Made by a program: the position numbers and the translations under genes. A model generated the notes under the pieces. It saw nothing but the letters and a program-made list of their open reading frames with translations. It was not told where the DNA came from and did no database searches. This document shows positions 1 through 11,094 of a DNA stretch of 64,000 nucleotides, piece after piece (positions within the stretch are counted from its first letter, which is position 1; each line of letters starts with the position of its first letter). The stretch spans positions 1,674,001 to 1,738,000 of the forward strand of contig NADL03000483.1 in assembly GCA_002205965.3 (NCBI GenBank), written 5' to 3'. Source of the stretch: Kappaphycus alvarezii. Taxonomy: Eukaryota; Rhodophyta; Florideophyceae; Gigartinales; Solieriaceae.

Positions 1-1
1 G

Positions 2-1700
2 GTGTCACATGATGGTGGAGGGGATGACTCGCTACTTCCTCTACCAGTTAGCAGCTCAGATATTCTCCAGTCTGGTTCTGGTATTTTAACTCATTACCCG
101 ATAGATGATGAGGATGACCCGGACCTGAATTGGCAGGCAGAGCAGACTGCAGGAAAAAGTGCTTCAAATTCTCTTTGAATTATATCTGTTGCACGACCAG
201 ATCCATTGGCAGTTCAGGAAGCTATGTCATGCCCCGACCAGGATAAATGGAAGAGAGCAATTCAGTCAGAACTGAACTCACTGAAACAACACGGTACATG
301 GGTAGTGGTATGAAGGCTGGAAGGAGTGCACCCTTTATCTACCAGAATAATGTTTTTCCGTACGTAAGATGAGTCTGGAAATGTGATCCGATATCAGGCG
401 CGACTGGTAGGAAGAGGATTTCTTCAGGGACATGTAAGTGAAACTTTTGCACCCGTTGTCGACTTTTCTGCTGTACTGGTGTGCATCAGGGTTGCGGTTC
501 AGAGAGGGTACGCAATCCATCAAGTGGATGTTAGAACGGCTTTTTTACATGGCCAGATTGATGATGATGTTTTTGTCACTGCCCCAGATGGATTATCCTT
601 ACCTGAAGAACATGAAGTTCTGAAGCTACGGAAAGGATTATCGGGCTCCAAAAGGCGCCGAGTTTGAGGTATCAAAAGTGGTGCTCGGTTATGGAGGCAA
701 TGAACTTTGAAGTTTTTACTTCTCACAGGTATACATATCGAAGAGGTAATGTGATACTGCTACAGCATGTTGATGGCATCATTGTAATATACGGCTCAGT
801 GGAAGACTTGGAGTCTGTCAGGAGGGAACTAGGAGAACATTTTTATGTCAAAGACATGGGATTTTCACCCTCATTCTTGAGGGTCAGCTTCGTTGCGGTG
901 AGTGGTGGTGCATTGCTATATCAGAGTCACTATTTAAAGCAAGTACTGAAGAGGTTTGGGATTGAGTCATAGAAACCTCTCTACAACCCAATGTTCCATG
1001 GGGCTTTGAATCTTTTTGCAAGGTACACGTCGAAGGCAACCGATCAAGCTCTCTACAAAGAGCTTCTGGGGTGTCTTCAGTTTCTAACCCTTATAAAAAG
1101 CCCTGATATATGCTTCGCAGTGTCAAATTTGGCCCTATACACATCTTGTCAGTCAAAAAATCATTGGAATGCCCTGAAACTCATTTTCGATAACTTCGTG
1201 GGAGTTCCGAATATTCTGTTTGGATCAGTTCATCTAGTACTGGTGGTTTGATTGGATACAGTGAAGCAGATTGGGCTGTGGATTTACTAGACCGTAAATC
1301 AATTACAGGATCTAGTCGGGGGACTCCTGCAGTCTGGAGGACACAGACGCAAGGGCCTTTTGCTTTGTCCTCCACTGAGGCGGAGCATATTGCTCCTTGT
1401 GAGACAACCAAGTTAATGATATGAATACGGCAAAATGATAAAAGAACTTGGATCCGGGCAGAATAGCCCGACAGAAATACTGAAGGATAATCAAGGAGCA
1501 ATTGCGTGGTCAACAGATGATTTAAGACAAGCCGAGCATGTATCGGTTCGCAGAACTTTGTTCTGGAAAATTTCCGTGCGGTAACTATAGCTATCCAGTA
1601 CTGCCCTACGGCAAAGATGGCAGCAGATATTTTCACAAAGCATCTTCAGTGCCAGTTGTTTGAAAAACACCGGACTGGTCTCTCAGTGTTTTGTTCATAG
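2..1700 (+). pseudogene. Ty1/copia pol, C-terminal part (RT and RNase H), broken
   Basis: This is the 3' part of a copia polyprotein, the reverse transcriptase and RNase H that copy element RNA into DNA. One frame runs from base 2 to 667 through in-frame stops near 176, 312 and 367, and carries the copia RT opening (EAMSCPDQDKWKRAIQSEL, then LKQHGTW) and the VDVRTAFLHG block with the first catalytic aspartate. The YVDD box is eroded to HVDG near 770. RNase H follows in other frames: the PDICFAVSNL block near 1110, then EADWAVDLLDRKSITG and ALSSTEAEHIA near 1260-1400, and the terminal ADIFTKHL block near 1630. The frame ends in TAG at 1698-1700, followed by a purine tract. The protease and integrase would lie left of the window. 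Family assignment is secure; the copy is dead. Confidence 0.93.
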
Positions 1701-1727
1701 AGCAGAACCAAGGAACAACGAACTAGC

Positions 1728-1738
1728 AAGAGGGGGAG
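1728..1738 (+). other. Polypurine tract of the left copia element
   Basis: AAGAGGGGGAG lies 28 bases after the RNase H stop. In copia elements an uninterrupted purine run here primes plus-strand DNA synthesis and marks the start of the 3' LTR. Confidence 0.75.
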
Positions 1739-2254
1739 TTGAAGTAATAGTGCTTTTTCATTTTTCAGGCTACTTTCTCCGTCGTTAGGATCTGACTGTG
1801 ATGTGTTGCTGAGAGAAGTATTTACAAGGAGTTCTTCAGATGCTTTCCTAAAAAGTTGTCTTTTAACTGGTTCAGTTGCTATATCGCTGCGTCAGCAGAC
1901 TGTTGATCAACGTAGAGTGTGGGAATTGGAGGATGCTGACATCCTGAATACTTTTCTGTGCTAGTTTGACTTTATATCTGAATGATTTGAATGCCTTTCA
2001 TTCGATGATTTATACGTGTAACATTCTGTTGCAAATACAATCATTGATCAGTTGATGCGTGTGACCAAGCCTAAGACCGCGTTATTGACTTCACAATAGT
2101 CATTTTGCCTCGATATATCGTGTGACAAAGCTAATGTTCTACTATTCTAGAGTTCACTGAGGAGTGCTGGAGGAGAAAGGCAGCCCCAGATATATAGTTC
2201 TACAGTATAGTTGTTCTACGGTATAAGAGGTAGAGTCTTCAGTGTAGTTCAACA
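1739..2254 (+). repeat. Probable 3' LTR of the left copia element
   Basis: It starts directly after the polypurine tract with TTGAAG and ends in TTCAACA, so the ends form the short inverted repeat (TTGAA / TTCAA) usual for copia LTRs; the canonical leading TG seems eroded. A TATATAG at 2191-2197 could be the LTR promoter. The 5' LTR is outside the window, so the right boundary rests only on the terminal repeat. Confidence 0.5.
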
Positions 2255-2502
2255 TGAGTAAAAGAGCGCAACAGCCATCATATTCGTGAGTCCGCAAAGA
2301 TGGTTATAATAAGAGGGAGCGTATCAGCGGTATGAAATCCCTCTTGAATTAAGGACATAATTGTGGAGCTTAAGAATACCACTTTTGCCAAAGAAGGAAT
2401 TTCGAAACGTTTGCTCTAAAACAGAGGAGAAGGGCCACTACCAGCATTTTGCTTGTCTTTTGATCTTTGTACCTAGAACTGATTGGAATGACAGTTCTTC
2501 TC

Positions 2503-3571
2503 TCATTGAAGCTCTGCAAAAGACTGTGTTAGTTGCCCGTGCAAGCTTTCGCTTTTTGTATCATCAGCCACGGCGCCCTGATTTACACCCCATGCTGAGC
2601 AGTGCTCCGAGAGTGGAACGATGAAAATATCACTCTCTTCGGAAAGCTCGTAAAACATTGCTGAATACCCACCAGAGCCATCTCCTTTATAGTACCCAGT
2701 CCTACATTCAACAACCATGTTTTGTATAATAATGGCGTCCTCTGCAGTATACGGAATTCTTTCTACCAACCACAGCTTTTTGTCACAAAGAGAATTCTGA
2801 AGCGCCGAAATAGTACGCCAAACACACTTCCAACGCATTTCCGAACTGATTCTTGCCTCTTTGAAAAAATAACAGCTCTCTTGGTGACAGCGTTCGGGAG
2901 AGACTTAATAAATATTTCCAAGGTGGGTAAATTTCATCACTTAAGTAATAGGGCCATTTAAATATTTTTTGAAGATTATAGCTTAAACTAGATGGTGTGA
3001 ATGCACCTGCTACAACATCAGAAAAATGATCGCTAGCTTCTAGTATACTGAGATCTTTTATTGTGCCTGGGAGCCCGAACTGAAATGACCAAACATAGAA
3101 ATCTATGGAGCAGATTAGGTCCATTCTTAAATACGGCGTACCGTCCTTCCCTTTCATAATCTCTTGTAACGCAGTAAGGCAGTCTTTCCACGACAAACTG
3201 ACACAATCTAAGAAGGCCATACAACTAGGGAAAACAAAACTCGCAAACTGGCGCTCACTTCTTTTGAAGTCAGTCATTGTTGGCGGTCGTATGTAAACAC
3301 ACCCGAACGAATCCGAAACAGCTTTGCAAGACTCCCTGAGGCATAATCAAGATGTTATTTCAGATACGTCAAAAATTTTGTCCGCCATGTCCTCTAGTGG
3401 AGCGTAATTGAGAATGCGGAGAGCAATTATGACTATTAGCAAGGGAGAGATTCCCACTCGACCGGTTTTGTCAGGTCGGATTCCTTGGCGCAAATAGTCA
3501 GAATGAAGTACAACTGTTGGGCAAACACGATTGATAACATCTGTCAGCATTCTAAAGCGACGCTTAAACAC
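2503..3571 (-). pseudogene. Harbinger/PIF-like transposase (Plant_tran type), broken
   Basis: Three minus-strand reading frames together give a Harbinger-type DDE transposase. The N-terminal piece (3571-3347) has FKRRFRML, then DKTGRVGISPLL and ALRILNYAPLEDMAD, the helical region before the catalytic core. The middle piece (3277-2783) has the core: LDCVSLSWKDCLTALQ, GTPYLRMDLICSID, FGLPGTIKDLSIL (a DDE aspartate) and YYLSDEIYPPW (another). The C-terminal piece (2838-2503) matches the segment with the last acidic residue, then WLVERIPYT and IIIQNMVVE. At least two frameshifts separate the pieces. I did not find terminal inverted repeats. A second Harbinger-type copy at 28.05-29.10 kb belongs to a different subfamily. 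Confidence 0.85.
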
Positions 3572-3599
3572 GTGATCAGGTTGCTCAGGACCGTTCCGG

Positions 3600-4494
3600 T
3601 TGTCCTCGGTCTGAATTCATCCTATGGTCAAAAATACTTTCGCATGGAGTGCACATGAGCGCCAGCATAGTCACGCTGGATGTTCGCAGATTTTTCAGGA
3701 ATTGAGACGCTCCTCGTAGGTTTCTGTGATAGAAGAAGCGCAATACTTTTCATTTTAACCCAGAATGACGCAGCTAATTAGTCGAAATCGTCAAATTCGG
3801 CATAATCCAAAAACTTTTATTTCTTTTCCCACTGCGCGAAAGGCTAAAGTGGTTTTTTGGGTGAGTGGGGATTTGATGGACTTGCGAGGGATGGTGGTAT
3901 GGGTGGGAGGGGAAGTATTTCGTAGCGTTAATGGGCTGTGGTGGGTACGGGAGTCGAGTATTTTGTGACGCGACGGGGAGTGGAGCTTTCTAGATGAGTT
4001 TAAGCGAGGGAGCTTGTGTGGAGAGGCGGGGAGGGGAGGTAATGAGGAGGATGTCGGGGGAGACGAGAGTGTAGCAGAGGGAGGAGAACTGGCGAAGTCT
4101 AAGAGCTCCGAAAGGCGGGGTACGACGTTGGTAAGGGGCTCCTGAGATCTGGAGATCTGGGGTAGTGGAGCCACGAGCAGTCGGTTGGTTTGTGCGCGGT
4201 TTCAGTGCCCTGTATTTGAGTTTCAATTCGCACCGGTACGTGAAATCGAAGTTCAACAGCCCATGTTAAACATCGACTTTGGATCGTGGTTCAGGCAATT
4301 ACACCCGCCAATGTAATTCTGACAACTGTTCTTATTTTACATTTAGATTCCGCAACGGGTAGGGGTGCTCTTAACGGGTTCAAACCCCTGAACCATAATG
4401 GAAGTTTGTACACTAAGGTACTGTGCAGTACACTGAATACATTAAATGCTGTGCTCTGTATGTACTGTACTTGTTGCAGTACATTTATGCGCGT
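3600..4494. other. Non-coding stretch before the copia element
   Basis: I see no recognisable gene. 3830-4110 is rich in G runs on the plus strand, and its long apparent minus-strand frames are low-complexity proline/serine readings. CAGTA-type repeats appear at 4418-4482, next to the copia LTR. Confidence 0.5.
4418..4482. repeat. CAGTA/TACTG pentanucleotide repeats
   Basis: Scattered GTACTGTGCAGTAC- and TACTGTAC-type units lie in the left flank of the copia element. The same unit recurs at many places in this window. Confidence 0.7.
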
Positions 4495-4862
4495 TGTAAG
4501 CGAGGGGGTGTGAAAGGAAGGCACAGTGAACTGGTACAAAGGTCCCCTGGGATGCAGTTTCAGTTCCGTATTTGGTTTCTTTAGTAGAGCGAGTTACTAG
4601 AACGGTAGATTTTCCTCTGAATCTCCAAAAAACTCCCTCTCTCCTCACGCCCCGATCGGGTAGTGAGGTCTTCCTTATATAGCCGTTCGATTGCTGTAGA
4701 TACAGTAGACGATAGCCACTGTACTACCCGGAGCACAATACACTACTGTACAGTACTACTGCCGCTTGGCCGTTTAGAGCACAAATCATTGGATCTGCCA
4801 AGTCAAATCAGTCGTGGACCGTGATTGGCCTTGCCTGTTCGTAGAGTATGCACTGTACAACA
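4495..4862 (-). repeat. 3' LTR of the copia element (intact copy)
   Basis: This is 368 bp with terminal TGTAAG...TACAACA. It matches the split LTR at 10907-11094 plus 12876-13087, with landmarks AGAACGGT, ATTGGATCTGCCAAGTCA and GAGCACAATACA in the same order in both. Confidence 0.9.
4675..4682 (-). promoter_or_regulatory. TATA box in the copia LTR
   Basis: The minus strand reads GGCTATATAAGG here, a good TATA match in the expected part of an LTR. The corresponding site in the 5' LTR is exactly where the non-LTR element inserted. Confidence 0.6.
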
Positions 4863-4873
4863 TACCCCCTGAT
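4863..4873 (-). other. Polypurine tract of the copia element
   Basis: The minus strand reads ATCAGGGGGTA immediately before the LTR start TGTTGTACAG. This is the plus-strand primer position of an LTR retrotransposon. Confidence 0.7.
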
Positions 4874-5087
4874 TGGGCCAAAACGGTCCTCATACCGAAA
4901 AGGGCCCAATTAATTAAAACTCTTGAAAGGAATAGTACGAAACGTAAATAAAAGGTGTGCAAACCGATTAAATTAAAATTAGCCGTTTATCGTGCAAAAC
5001 ACAGTAAAGAGCACCATATAAACGCCTTCTTATTGGTCCAGAACGATTATTTTTCGGCGCCATGAAAAACAATAAAAAAATACACCT

Positions 5088-5548
5088 TTGATGTTAGCAG
5101 TGTTTGATGACGCACTTGACAATATCAATCGAAATCTGATCCGTCAAGAGTTTGTACATATAACCTCCAACCTTCTTCAACATTCGCAGTTCTTCTTCAT
5201 CACAGCGCCCATCACCCATGTATTCTCCCCAAAATGTTTCCATTCAACAATCCAGACCTTGCAAATGCTCACGCCCGCATTCAAACGTCACCACTCTCAA
5301 CCCCTCAAAATGACCAGGGTTTCTCCTTGTGCTTTTTCTACAGCAATTTGATTGTAGATGACATTTCAGATGTCATTATTGTCGGCGCAACAGGCCCAAA
5401 ATTTGACCTGGACGAAAGCGTTTCTTTGAGCGCGAGCGACATGTCACCAAAACCGTCACCGTCTACTGACAGCGTGTCTTCTAAGGAATCAGCGAAGACA
5501 CCTGACACTGACTACCCCCGGAACCGGTTGGTAAATGACGAGGGGTAA
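5088..5548 (+). CDS. Antisense ORF between pol and 3' LTR, unknown function
   Basis: I do not recognise this product. Two overlapping plus-strand frames (5088-5351 and 5234-5548) lie antisense to the copia element, in the roughly 1.1 kb between the pol stop and the polypurine tract. The second (104 codons from ATG 5234) has coding-like composition: a hydrophobic/acidic segment (LIVDDISDVIIVGATGPKFD) followed by a serine/proline/acid-rich tail. The same strand reads on, with interruptions, to about 5900. Antisense ORFs here are known in some plant LTR elements and are sometimes captured host fragments. Alternatives are a chance frame or an older insertion. It has no visible signal peptide or known motif. 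Confidence 0.3.
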
Positions 5549-5970
5549 AGGCAGATTTCGGCGAAGAAGATTCCACACCCCAAACAGCGGACACGTGTTC
5601 AACATTTGGATCTCCATGGGACAGAAGGGTGAGAAGGAAATTAGAACTCAAATAATTTCCAATTATAGTAAAGGATAGCCATTTGGTTGGAGTGGTTCCA
5701 AAGATCCTGCGTGTCCAATTATCCGAATCGAGGAAGAAGGTACATATTGCACAGGTGCTCCTATACATTTCCTTATTCAAAGTCGGCACCAGCTAATGGT
5801 TCTTTCAAGAAACGTGGCATATTCAATCAAGCTTCCAAACCTGGAACGAATAAATCCAAGATTGTAGAACGGAAACGCAAGTCTATAATGAAGTGGTGAA
5901 TCAAGATCATGGTATCAAGCGGCCGCCATGACGTCACACAATCGGAAAAATGGTTTGTGGCTTAAATTAA

Positions 5971-7379
5971 TCACTGAATATCCGTTTCTATTTCCCCTTC
6001 TGGTTGGACTATCTCGACTTCATGAAGAATATCAGAGCCCAAGAGTCCAAGAGCACAGGCTGGATTGAGTTTGTGAAAGGTGCCCACGTTCCTGTTTGTC
6101 AAGGCATCAGCGATGTTGTTTGTGCGCTTTATCCATTGCATAACAGCTCTTTCTCCTGACCCAAAGGAGTCTCTTAACCTTTCAGCTGCTGTTCGCAGCC
6201 TGTAATCGCGACCTTCGTGAAGAGTGGTGATGGTCGAGTAGAGTCCATGTGAGTCAAGACGAGTCGAGTGGCGTGGCAAGGAGCGATCAGCCGAGTACAT
6301 CTTCGAAAAGCAGTATGCCATGAGTCCTGCCCGATCTGCTGACTCTGCTTCTGCTAGTATCTCCGCCCCCATGGACGAAAAAGAGACCAGAGCTTTCTTA
6401 GAGCTGTTCCAGTCGATGGCATGGAATATCTTAGAGTTCGGAAAGAAGATTCCAGAGAAGTAACTTGTTTGGCCGTAGGACGATTTGCTTTGGTTCGCCT
6501 CACAAAAGGCTAAGTAAGATGCATCGTTGCTACTGACATCATGATTAGAAGTCACTCGATACGTGATAACCGGAGAGAGCTGTCGAATTTCATGGAGAGC
6601 GCGATTGGCTTCACTCAAGTGATGCACTCTCAGATCGGAGGTATATTGCTGCAAAGCACTCGAACCAAAGGCAGCAGGGCTGAGAACTCCATGTCCAAGC
6701 CAATTATGCTGTCCAGTAAGTACTTGGAATGACTTAATCTCATCCCGTGAGCATTTAACTTCTTGGTCTTTCCTCCTAATACGGCCTAATGGGATTTTGT
6801 CAATGGTATCCATGTATTCCTTCACAGAGACGGTGATGTTGAGCTCGGTTTCTTGAAAAATATGGAGTCTATTGAACACCAGGTTCGACTGAGAAACTAA
6901 TCTGCCGACTTTGAATCGGTTAGAAATCGCATAATGTAAATCTTGAATGTGTTGAGAGTGACCGGCAAGTACGAAATCATCAACAACTTTGGCGAAAATG
7001 AGAAGCAAATTTCCAGATGCCCGTTTCAAGAATAGTTGCTGCATTCCAGGAATGCATTTAAACCCACTGCTGAACATCCATTCTTCAACTGCGAGTTGCC
7101 ACAGCCGGCTTGATTCCACAAGACTGTAGGCGGAGACAAGTAGCTTCTGCTATTCTTTATCCATCTTTTCGGCAAGCGGACATATACTTTTCGATTCAAA
7201 GGTCCGGATTGGAGGAAAGCGCCAGAGATGTCTATCGTAGCCAAGGAAAACCAAATTATCGCTGAAGCAGAAAGAAGAGCCCGTATTACGGGAAACTGAG
7301 CCGTTTCTGAGTCCTCACGGATGAAATTCTTCTCCTCATCCCTGTTACATTGTGGAACCAATCTGCACTTGAATTTCAA
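5971..7379 (-). pseudogene. Copia reverse transcriptase and RNase H
   Basis: Two frames give the C-terminal half of pol. The upstream piece (7379-7026) carries the RT opening: KCRLVPQCNRDEEKN, RALLSASAIIWFSLATIDISGAFLQSGPLNRKVYVRLP, with the first catalytic Asp in IDISGAF. After a frameshift near 7100 a 382-codon frame (7119-5971) holds KVVDDFVLAG (in place of YVDD), the SFQVLTGQHNWLGHGVLSPAAF connection and the RNase H region with DASYLAF, SSKKALVSFSSMGAEILAEAESADRA and WIKRTNNIADALTNRNV. It ends in TAA at 5971. The long final frame suggests this part is the least decayed. The subgroup (GNRDEE, SSMGAEILA) resembles copia elements of algae and oomycetes. Confidence 0.92.
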
Positions 7380-7490
7380 TTTGTCTGATTCTCAGTCAAT
7401 TTTGACTTCGAAGAAACGATGCGAGGATATGAGATTTGCATCTCTTGGTAGGCTTCGAATATTGACTTCCTCGTACACGTTTTTATCCTT

Positions 7491-8297
7491 TTAATTAGAC
7501 TTTTCCTTCTGGATAAATTCGTCAATAAGCAACCTTGGCGCCATTGAATCGATGTTACTTTCCGTCAGAGGCTCATAACCGATTGCATTTCGAATTTTCC
7601 GAAATATAGTTTGCTTCTGTGATTTCAACTGTTGTAGGAGCTTCGAACCATCTACGTGAGGGCTAGTTCCAACATCTTTGTCCGTTCGACTGGTTGAAGT
7701 ATTCTGAGTTATGTCAAATTCTACATCCTTGAACGTAGCCCGATTGGCATTGTTCTTAGTCAAAAGGAACAAAGACGACTGCAGAACGATTATCCGATTT
7801 TTCTGTATGCCATCAATACGACTCGAGAAAAATGGAGAACTAATTTCTTCATTGACCGCTTTGCTTTGAGATTGTTCAATCTCTGATATTGGTATTGGTA
7901 TAGAAGCAGACAGGATAGTTGCAGCGGCAGCAGAGGCACCTTCTTCATCCAACGGGATCTGATTGCCCTGTCATTGTTCTGAATCCTCGATACTGTCCAC
8001 CTCTTGCAAAAGGAATGAAGAGGGGTATAGCCGTATGCCCTCGTATGCGACTTTCAGCCGTTTCTTGGTTCCTTCTTTTCTCTATGTGGGCTTAATGAAA
8101 TGTCCATTTGCGTTTTGGACGTGACCTAAATTCCAAACACCATGTTTTTTTTGCTTCTCAAAGAAGTACATTGGGGTTCCTCTCGTCAAGATATTTGACG
8201 GAACAGTGGTAGGCGATCGAGATTCCAAAATCGCCGAGAGCGTGCGGCGTGCAACTTGCTCATAACGTGCATCAATTAAATCGGAGTCCACTGGCAT
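7491..8297 (-). pseudogene. Copia polyprotein linker between integrase and RT
   Basis: Two frames (8297-8082 and 7952-7491) fill the space between the integrase core and RT. The first carries the integrase C-terminal region (RGTPMYFFEKQKKHGVWNLG), which in this family follows the catalytic core and contacts DNA. The second is a charged, low-complexity linker (ASAAAATILSASIPIPISEIE, then KDVEFDITQ), typical of the poorly conserved bridge to RT. They are separated by stops and a frameshift. Assignment is by position and style rather than a strong motif. Confidence 0.6.
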
Positions 8298-8438
8298 CTG
8301 TGGCAGACCGAGAGTAGATGATTTGTATCCTCTTGCAAGTTCAAAGGCACTGACACTATTATTTCTACGAAGAATGTTCGTTGCAAGTACGGCTCTTGAG
8401 ACGATTTCTTGAACCGTGAACGAAGTACCACGTGTGTT

Positions 8439-9013
8439 TCATTTGTGCATTGCATCCTTGAGAATACGCAGTGACATCTGACGTACAGTTAAGTTTGCAC
8501 TTTCTACTAAACCGATTTTGCTATGTATCCTTGGAGTACGAGGCTTCGGTTTGATGCCATGTTTTTGCAATGTTTCGCAAAAATCATCATTGTCGAATTC
8601 CTGATCAAAGGATATTGATTGAGGGGCTCCATTAACTGCGATCCGGTGGGTTTCAAAGATTCTTCCATCTTCTTTCACAGCTCTGGTCGACACAACAACC
8701 GCAATGCAGAAGCGTGAAGCCATGTCTTTCACATAGAGGGTACTGGGTACTTCGTCATTTCAACCACGTAAATGAAATCGATTTGCACGTCCTCTACAAA
8801 GGTTCAAAGTGGCCTTTTCAAGGATATCTTGCGCACATTGAGCTGACGTTTAGTCCTATTGCAGCTAGAGCACTTTCCTAAGACCGCTTCGAGGGCTTGT
8901 TCTAAGAGTGGAGAAAGAACCCTGCCCTGTTTGCGGAGATCCTTCATGTCCTTTAGACACAAATGCGAGTACAGGGGAAGTTTTGAAGCGAACTCTTTCG
9001 CATATTTTCCCAT
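8439..9013 (-). pseudogene. Copia GAG-pre-integrase and integrase core
   Basis: The piece at 9013-8804 has the pre-integrase end: ALEAVLGKCSSCNRTKRQL with the CxxC of the H2C2 zinc finger. The piece at 8732-8439 has the rve core: KDMASRFCIAVVVS, HRIAVNGAPQSISFDQEFDN (second catalytic Asp) and KPRTPRIHSKIGLVESAN, where the Glu in GLVES is the third acidic residue. Between them the minus strand reads VQIDFIYVVEM in a shifted frame, which is the first catalytic Asp segment. At least one frameshift near 8735 separates VPSM from VKDMASR. It would cut and join element cDNA ends to the target. Confidence 0.85.
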
Positions 9014-9022
9014 GAACCGTTA

Positions 9023-9534
9023 TTATTTGCTACTCATGTTAGCCGAGTCTCCATTGGTTCCAAGCAAAGCCCACTGGGTCGCTAGGTAGCTTTGGAACTT
9101 GAATATTTGGCTCATAACAACATGAAGATGAGGTCGGGTTTCTCTTCCTTCAGTAACATAGATCGGAAGCACAAATTCGCTATCCAATCCTTCTATTACA
9201 CCTGGGGATATAATGATAACACGAGTTGTATGCGAATTTAGCACATCAGATTTGCTCAAAACACAATTTCCAAGTAGAAAAGGACCATCGCCTTTTGTGA
9301 TATAGAATGTAATAAATATTTTATTCCCTTTCAAATCTCCAATTAGTCTCTATTTGCCGAATGTGAGCTCCGCATCGGTGCAGTTCTGTCCATAACTATG
9401 GTAGAATGGTCACAATCTAAGGAATCCAACTTGAATTCGATGCCCATCGCTAAAGGCAGCTCAACTGCTGACTTAATTCCTTCGACTGATCGGGGGCAAC
9501 TCTCGTCCAAAATAGGATTCGGGTCGTTACGCAT
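9023..9534 (-). pseudogene. Copia aspartic protease region
   Basis: Two frames (9534-9343 and 9334-9023) occupy the protease position between gag and integrase. Recognisable blocks are LDESCPRSVEGIKSAVELPLAMGI and FLLGNCVLSKSDVLN, which match the GAQ-type protease region and flank of this copia subgroup. I do not see a clean D[TS]GA catalytic motif; it has been lost or lies in a damaged frame. The assignment relies on position and flanking blocks. Confidence 0.6.
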
Positions 9535-9715
9535 GGGTATCAGATCAGAATTGGTAAGGATTCAGCTTACCAGGCTCCCTTGCCCTTGGAATGGTTGGAG
9601 CCCGGACAAAAATATCCCTTGAAGTTTTCCGGTATTCTGTTTCTTTCTGAATCTTCTTTATGGCGATATTTTGCTTCCCGGATCTTCAAAAGGGCAAAGC
9701 TCGGATGCTAGCACT

Positions 9716-9967
9716 TCAGGTCTCTGCGTATATGGTTCTTCTTCCCACAATCCATGCAAGCTTCTCCGACAAGTTCCGCCAGTGCCGTTGACTTCTTCCT
9801 CTTTGTATCCTGATTGGATCTATGATTCTCGTCATCGTTAGCATATATATTCCGCTTCTTTCCGTTGAAAGCGCGATGATTTGACTGGTTTCTGATCCTT
9901 GTCTCTCGTGGACCATTTCCTTGACTTCCAAAGGAACTTCTAACTTTATGGTCAACTGCAGACTCAA
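9716..9967 (-). pseudogene. Copia gag C-terminus with degraded zinc knuckle
   Basis: In a frame offset from the long one, the minus strand near 9775-9715 reads CMDCGKKNHIRRDLKC. This is a CX2CX4H knuckle whose last cysteine sits two residues too far, a decayed CCHC nucleocapsid motif. The remaining 83-codon frame is the basic region of gag. Gag packages element RNA. Confidence 0.55.
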
Positions 9968-10280
9968 TTTGAGCCTTTGCTATAAGGGCTTTAGTTCTGT
10001 TGGTAGTCTAAACAAGATAGCGGGAGTAGATCCACCGCGTCATCCAGACTTAATGTGAAACGACGACCAGAGGAAGCAATTTATTTGATTATATCTCAAT
10101 TAACATTTATTTTCTTGATATTATAAAAGATGAGCTTTACGCCTCGACATATATCATTGAAACGACCCATCATCTTCCTGATTGAGAGTTTTCTAGTACG
10201 ACTGGAACTCCTAGAGGCTCTTGAAATCGAAACAGCAAGCTTTCTGGAACTCAAGGATATCCCCTGTGCCTCTTCCAATG

Positions 10281-10889
10281 TCAAGCAGATTCTTTCTCAG
10301 CACTTATCGCTCCCTTGCTTCGTTCCGCTTCCATTCCAATAAATCGGAGCTTGGCATTGGTAATGTATGCTTCTGAGAGAGGTGCATTATTACGCTGGGT
10401 TATTGCTAGTACTTCTCTGATTTGAGATTGACTGGTTGAACTAGCTTCCATAAGGTGCTCTGCGGCTAGTCCGCGAAACCATGACACATAGCGGTTCAAT
10501 TCCTCGTTATTCTTGCGTTTGCAAGAGGTTATCTTGTCGAAAGAGTCAATAAGGCCTTTGATAACGGAGATGGGAGTGTCTTGTGCGATTAGGTCTACAA
10601 CCTCTTGCGCAGCCTTAACTTGGTTGTTCTGCTTGTATTCGATCTTTCCTTGCTCTTTTGCTTCATCTACAAGACTCTGCTGGGCTTGACGAAGGTCTCG
10701 ATCATATAACTGATGCCCAATTGTGTGAAATATCGTCTTATAGAACTTTTCATCTCCCTTCTCGGCTGTGGTTGCTATTAAGTCAACCCAACTTGCAACC
10801 TTTCTCCACAACAGGATTTCTTAGTCCGGCTCGAATACCGGAGGGTTCATAATGCCAAGAACTTTCTCGAAGTCCTTCCTTGTGCCCAT
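10281..10889 (-). pseudogene. Copia gag (capsid) protein
   Basis: The first ATG after the LTR and primer-binding region is at 10889, giving MGTRKDFEKVLGIMNPPVF; a TAA then interrupts, and the frame continues as LLWRKVASWVDLIATTAEKGDEKFYK to the stop at 10281. The protein is alpha-helical, lacks cysteines in its core and has DLRQAQQSLVDEAK and LNRYVSWFRGLAAEHL, consistent with a UBN2/retrotran_gag capsid. Its place right after the 5' LTR fits gag. Only one stop splits it, so gag is one of the better-preserved parts of this element. Confidence 0.75.
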
Positions 10890-11094
10890 AACTGTACTAT
10901 CCGCGGTGTAAGCAAGGTAAAGCGGGAAAGGAAGGCGCAGTGAACGGGTACAAAGTTCCCCCGGGAAGTAGTTTCAGTCCCATATTTGGTTGTTTTAGTA
11001 GAGCGAATTACTAGAACGGTCGATTTTCCACTGAATCTCCAAAACTACCTCTCTTCACACGCCCGATGGGTCAGTGAATGCTTCCTTATATGTA

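Noticed and set aside
3791..4174. A 127-codon minus-strand frame.
   Set aside because: It is a Pro/Ser-rich reading of G-rich DNA with no motif.
9398..9622. A 74-codon plus frame and other plus-strand frames inside 5.9-10.9 kb.
   Set aside because: They are shadows of the copia polyprotein on the minus strand.
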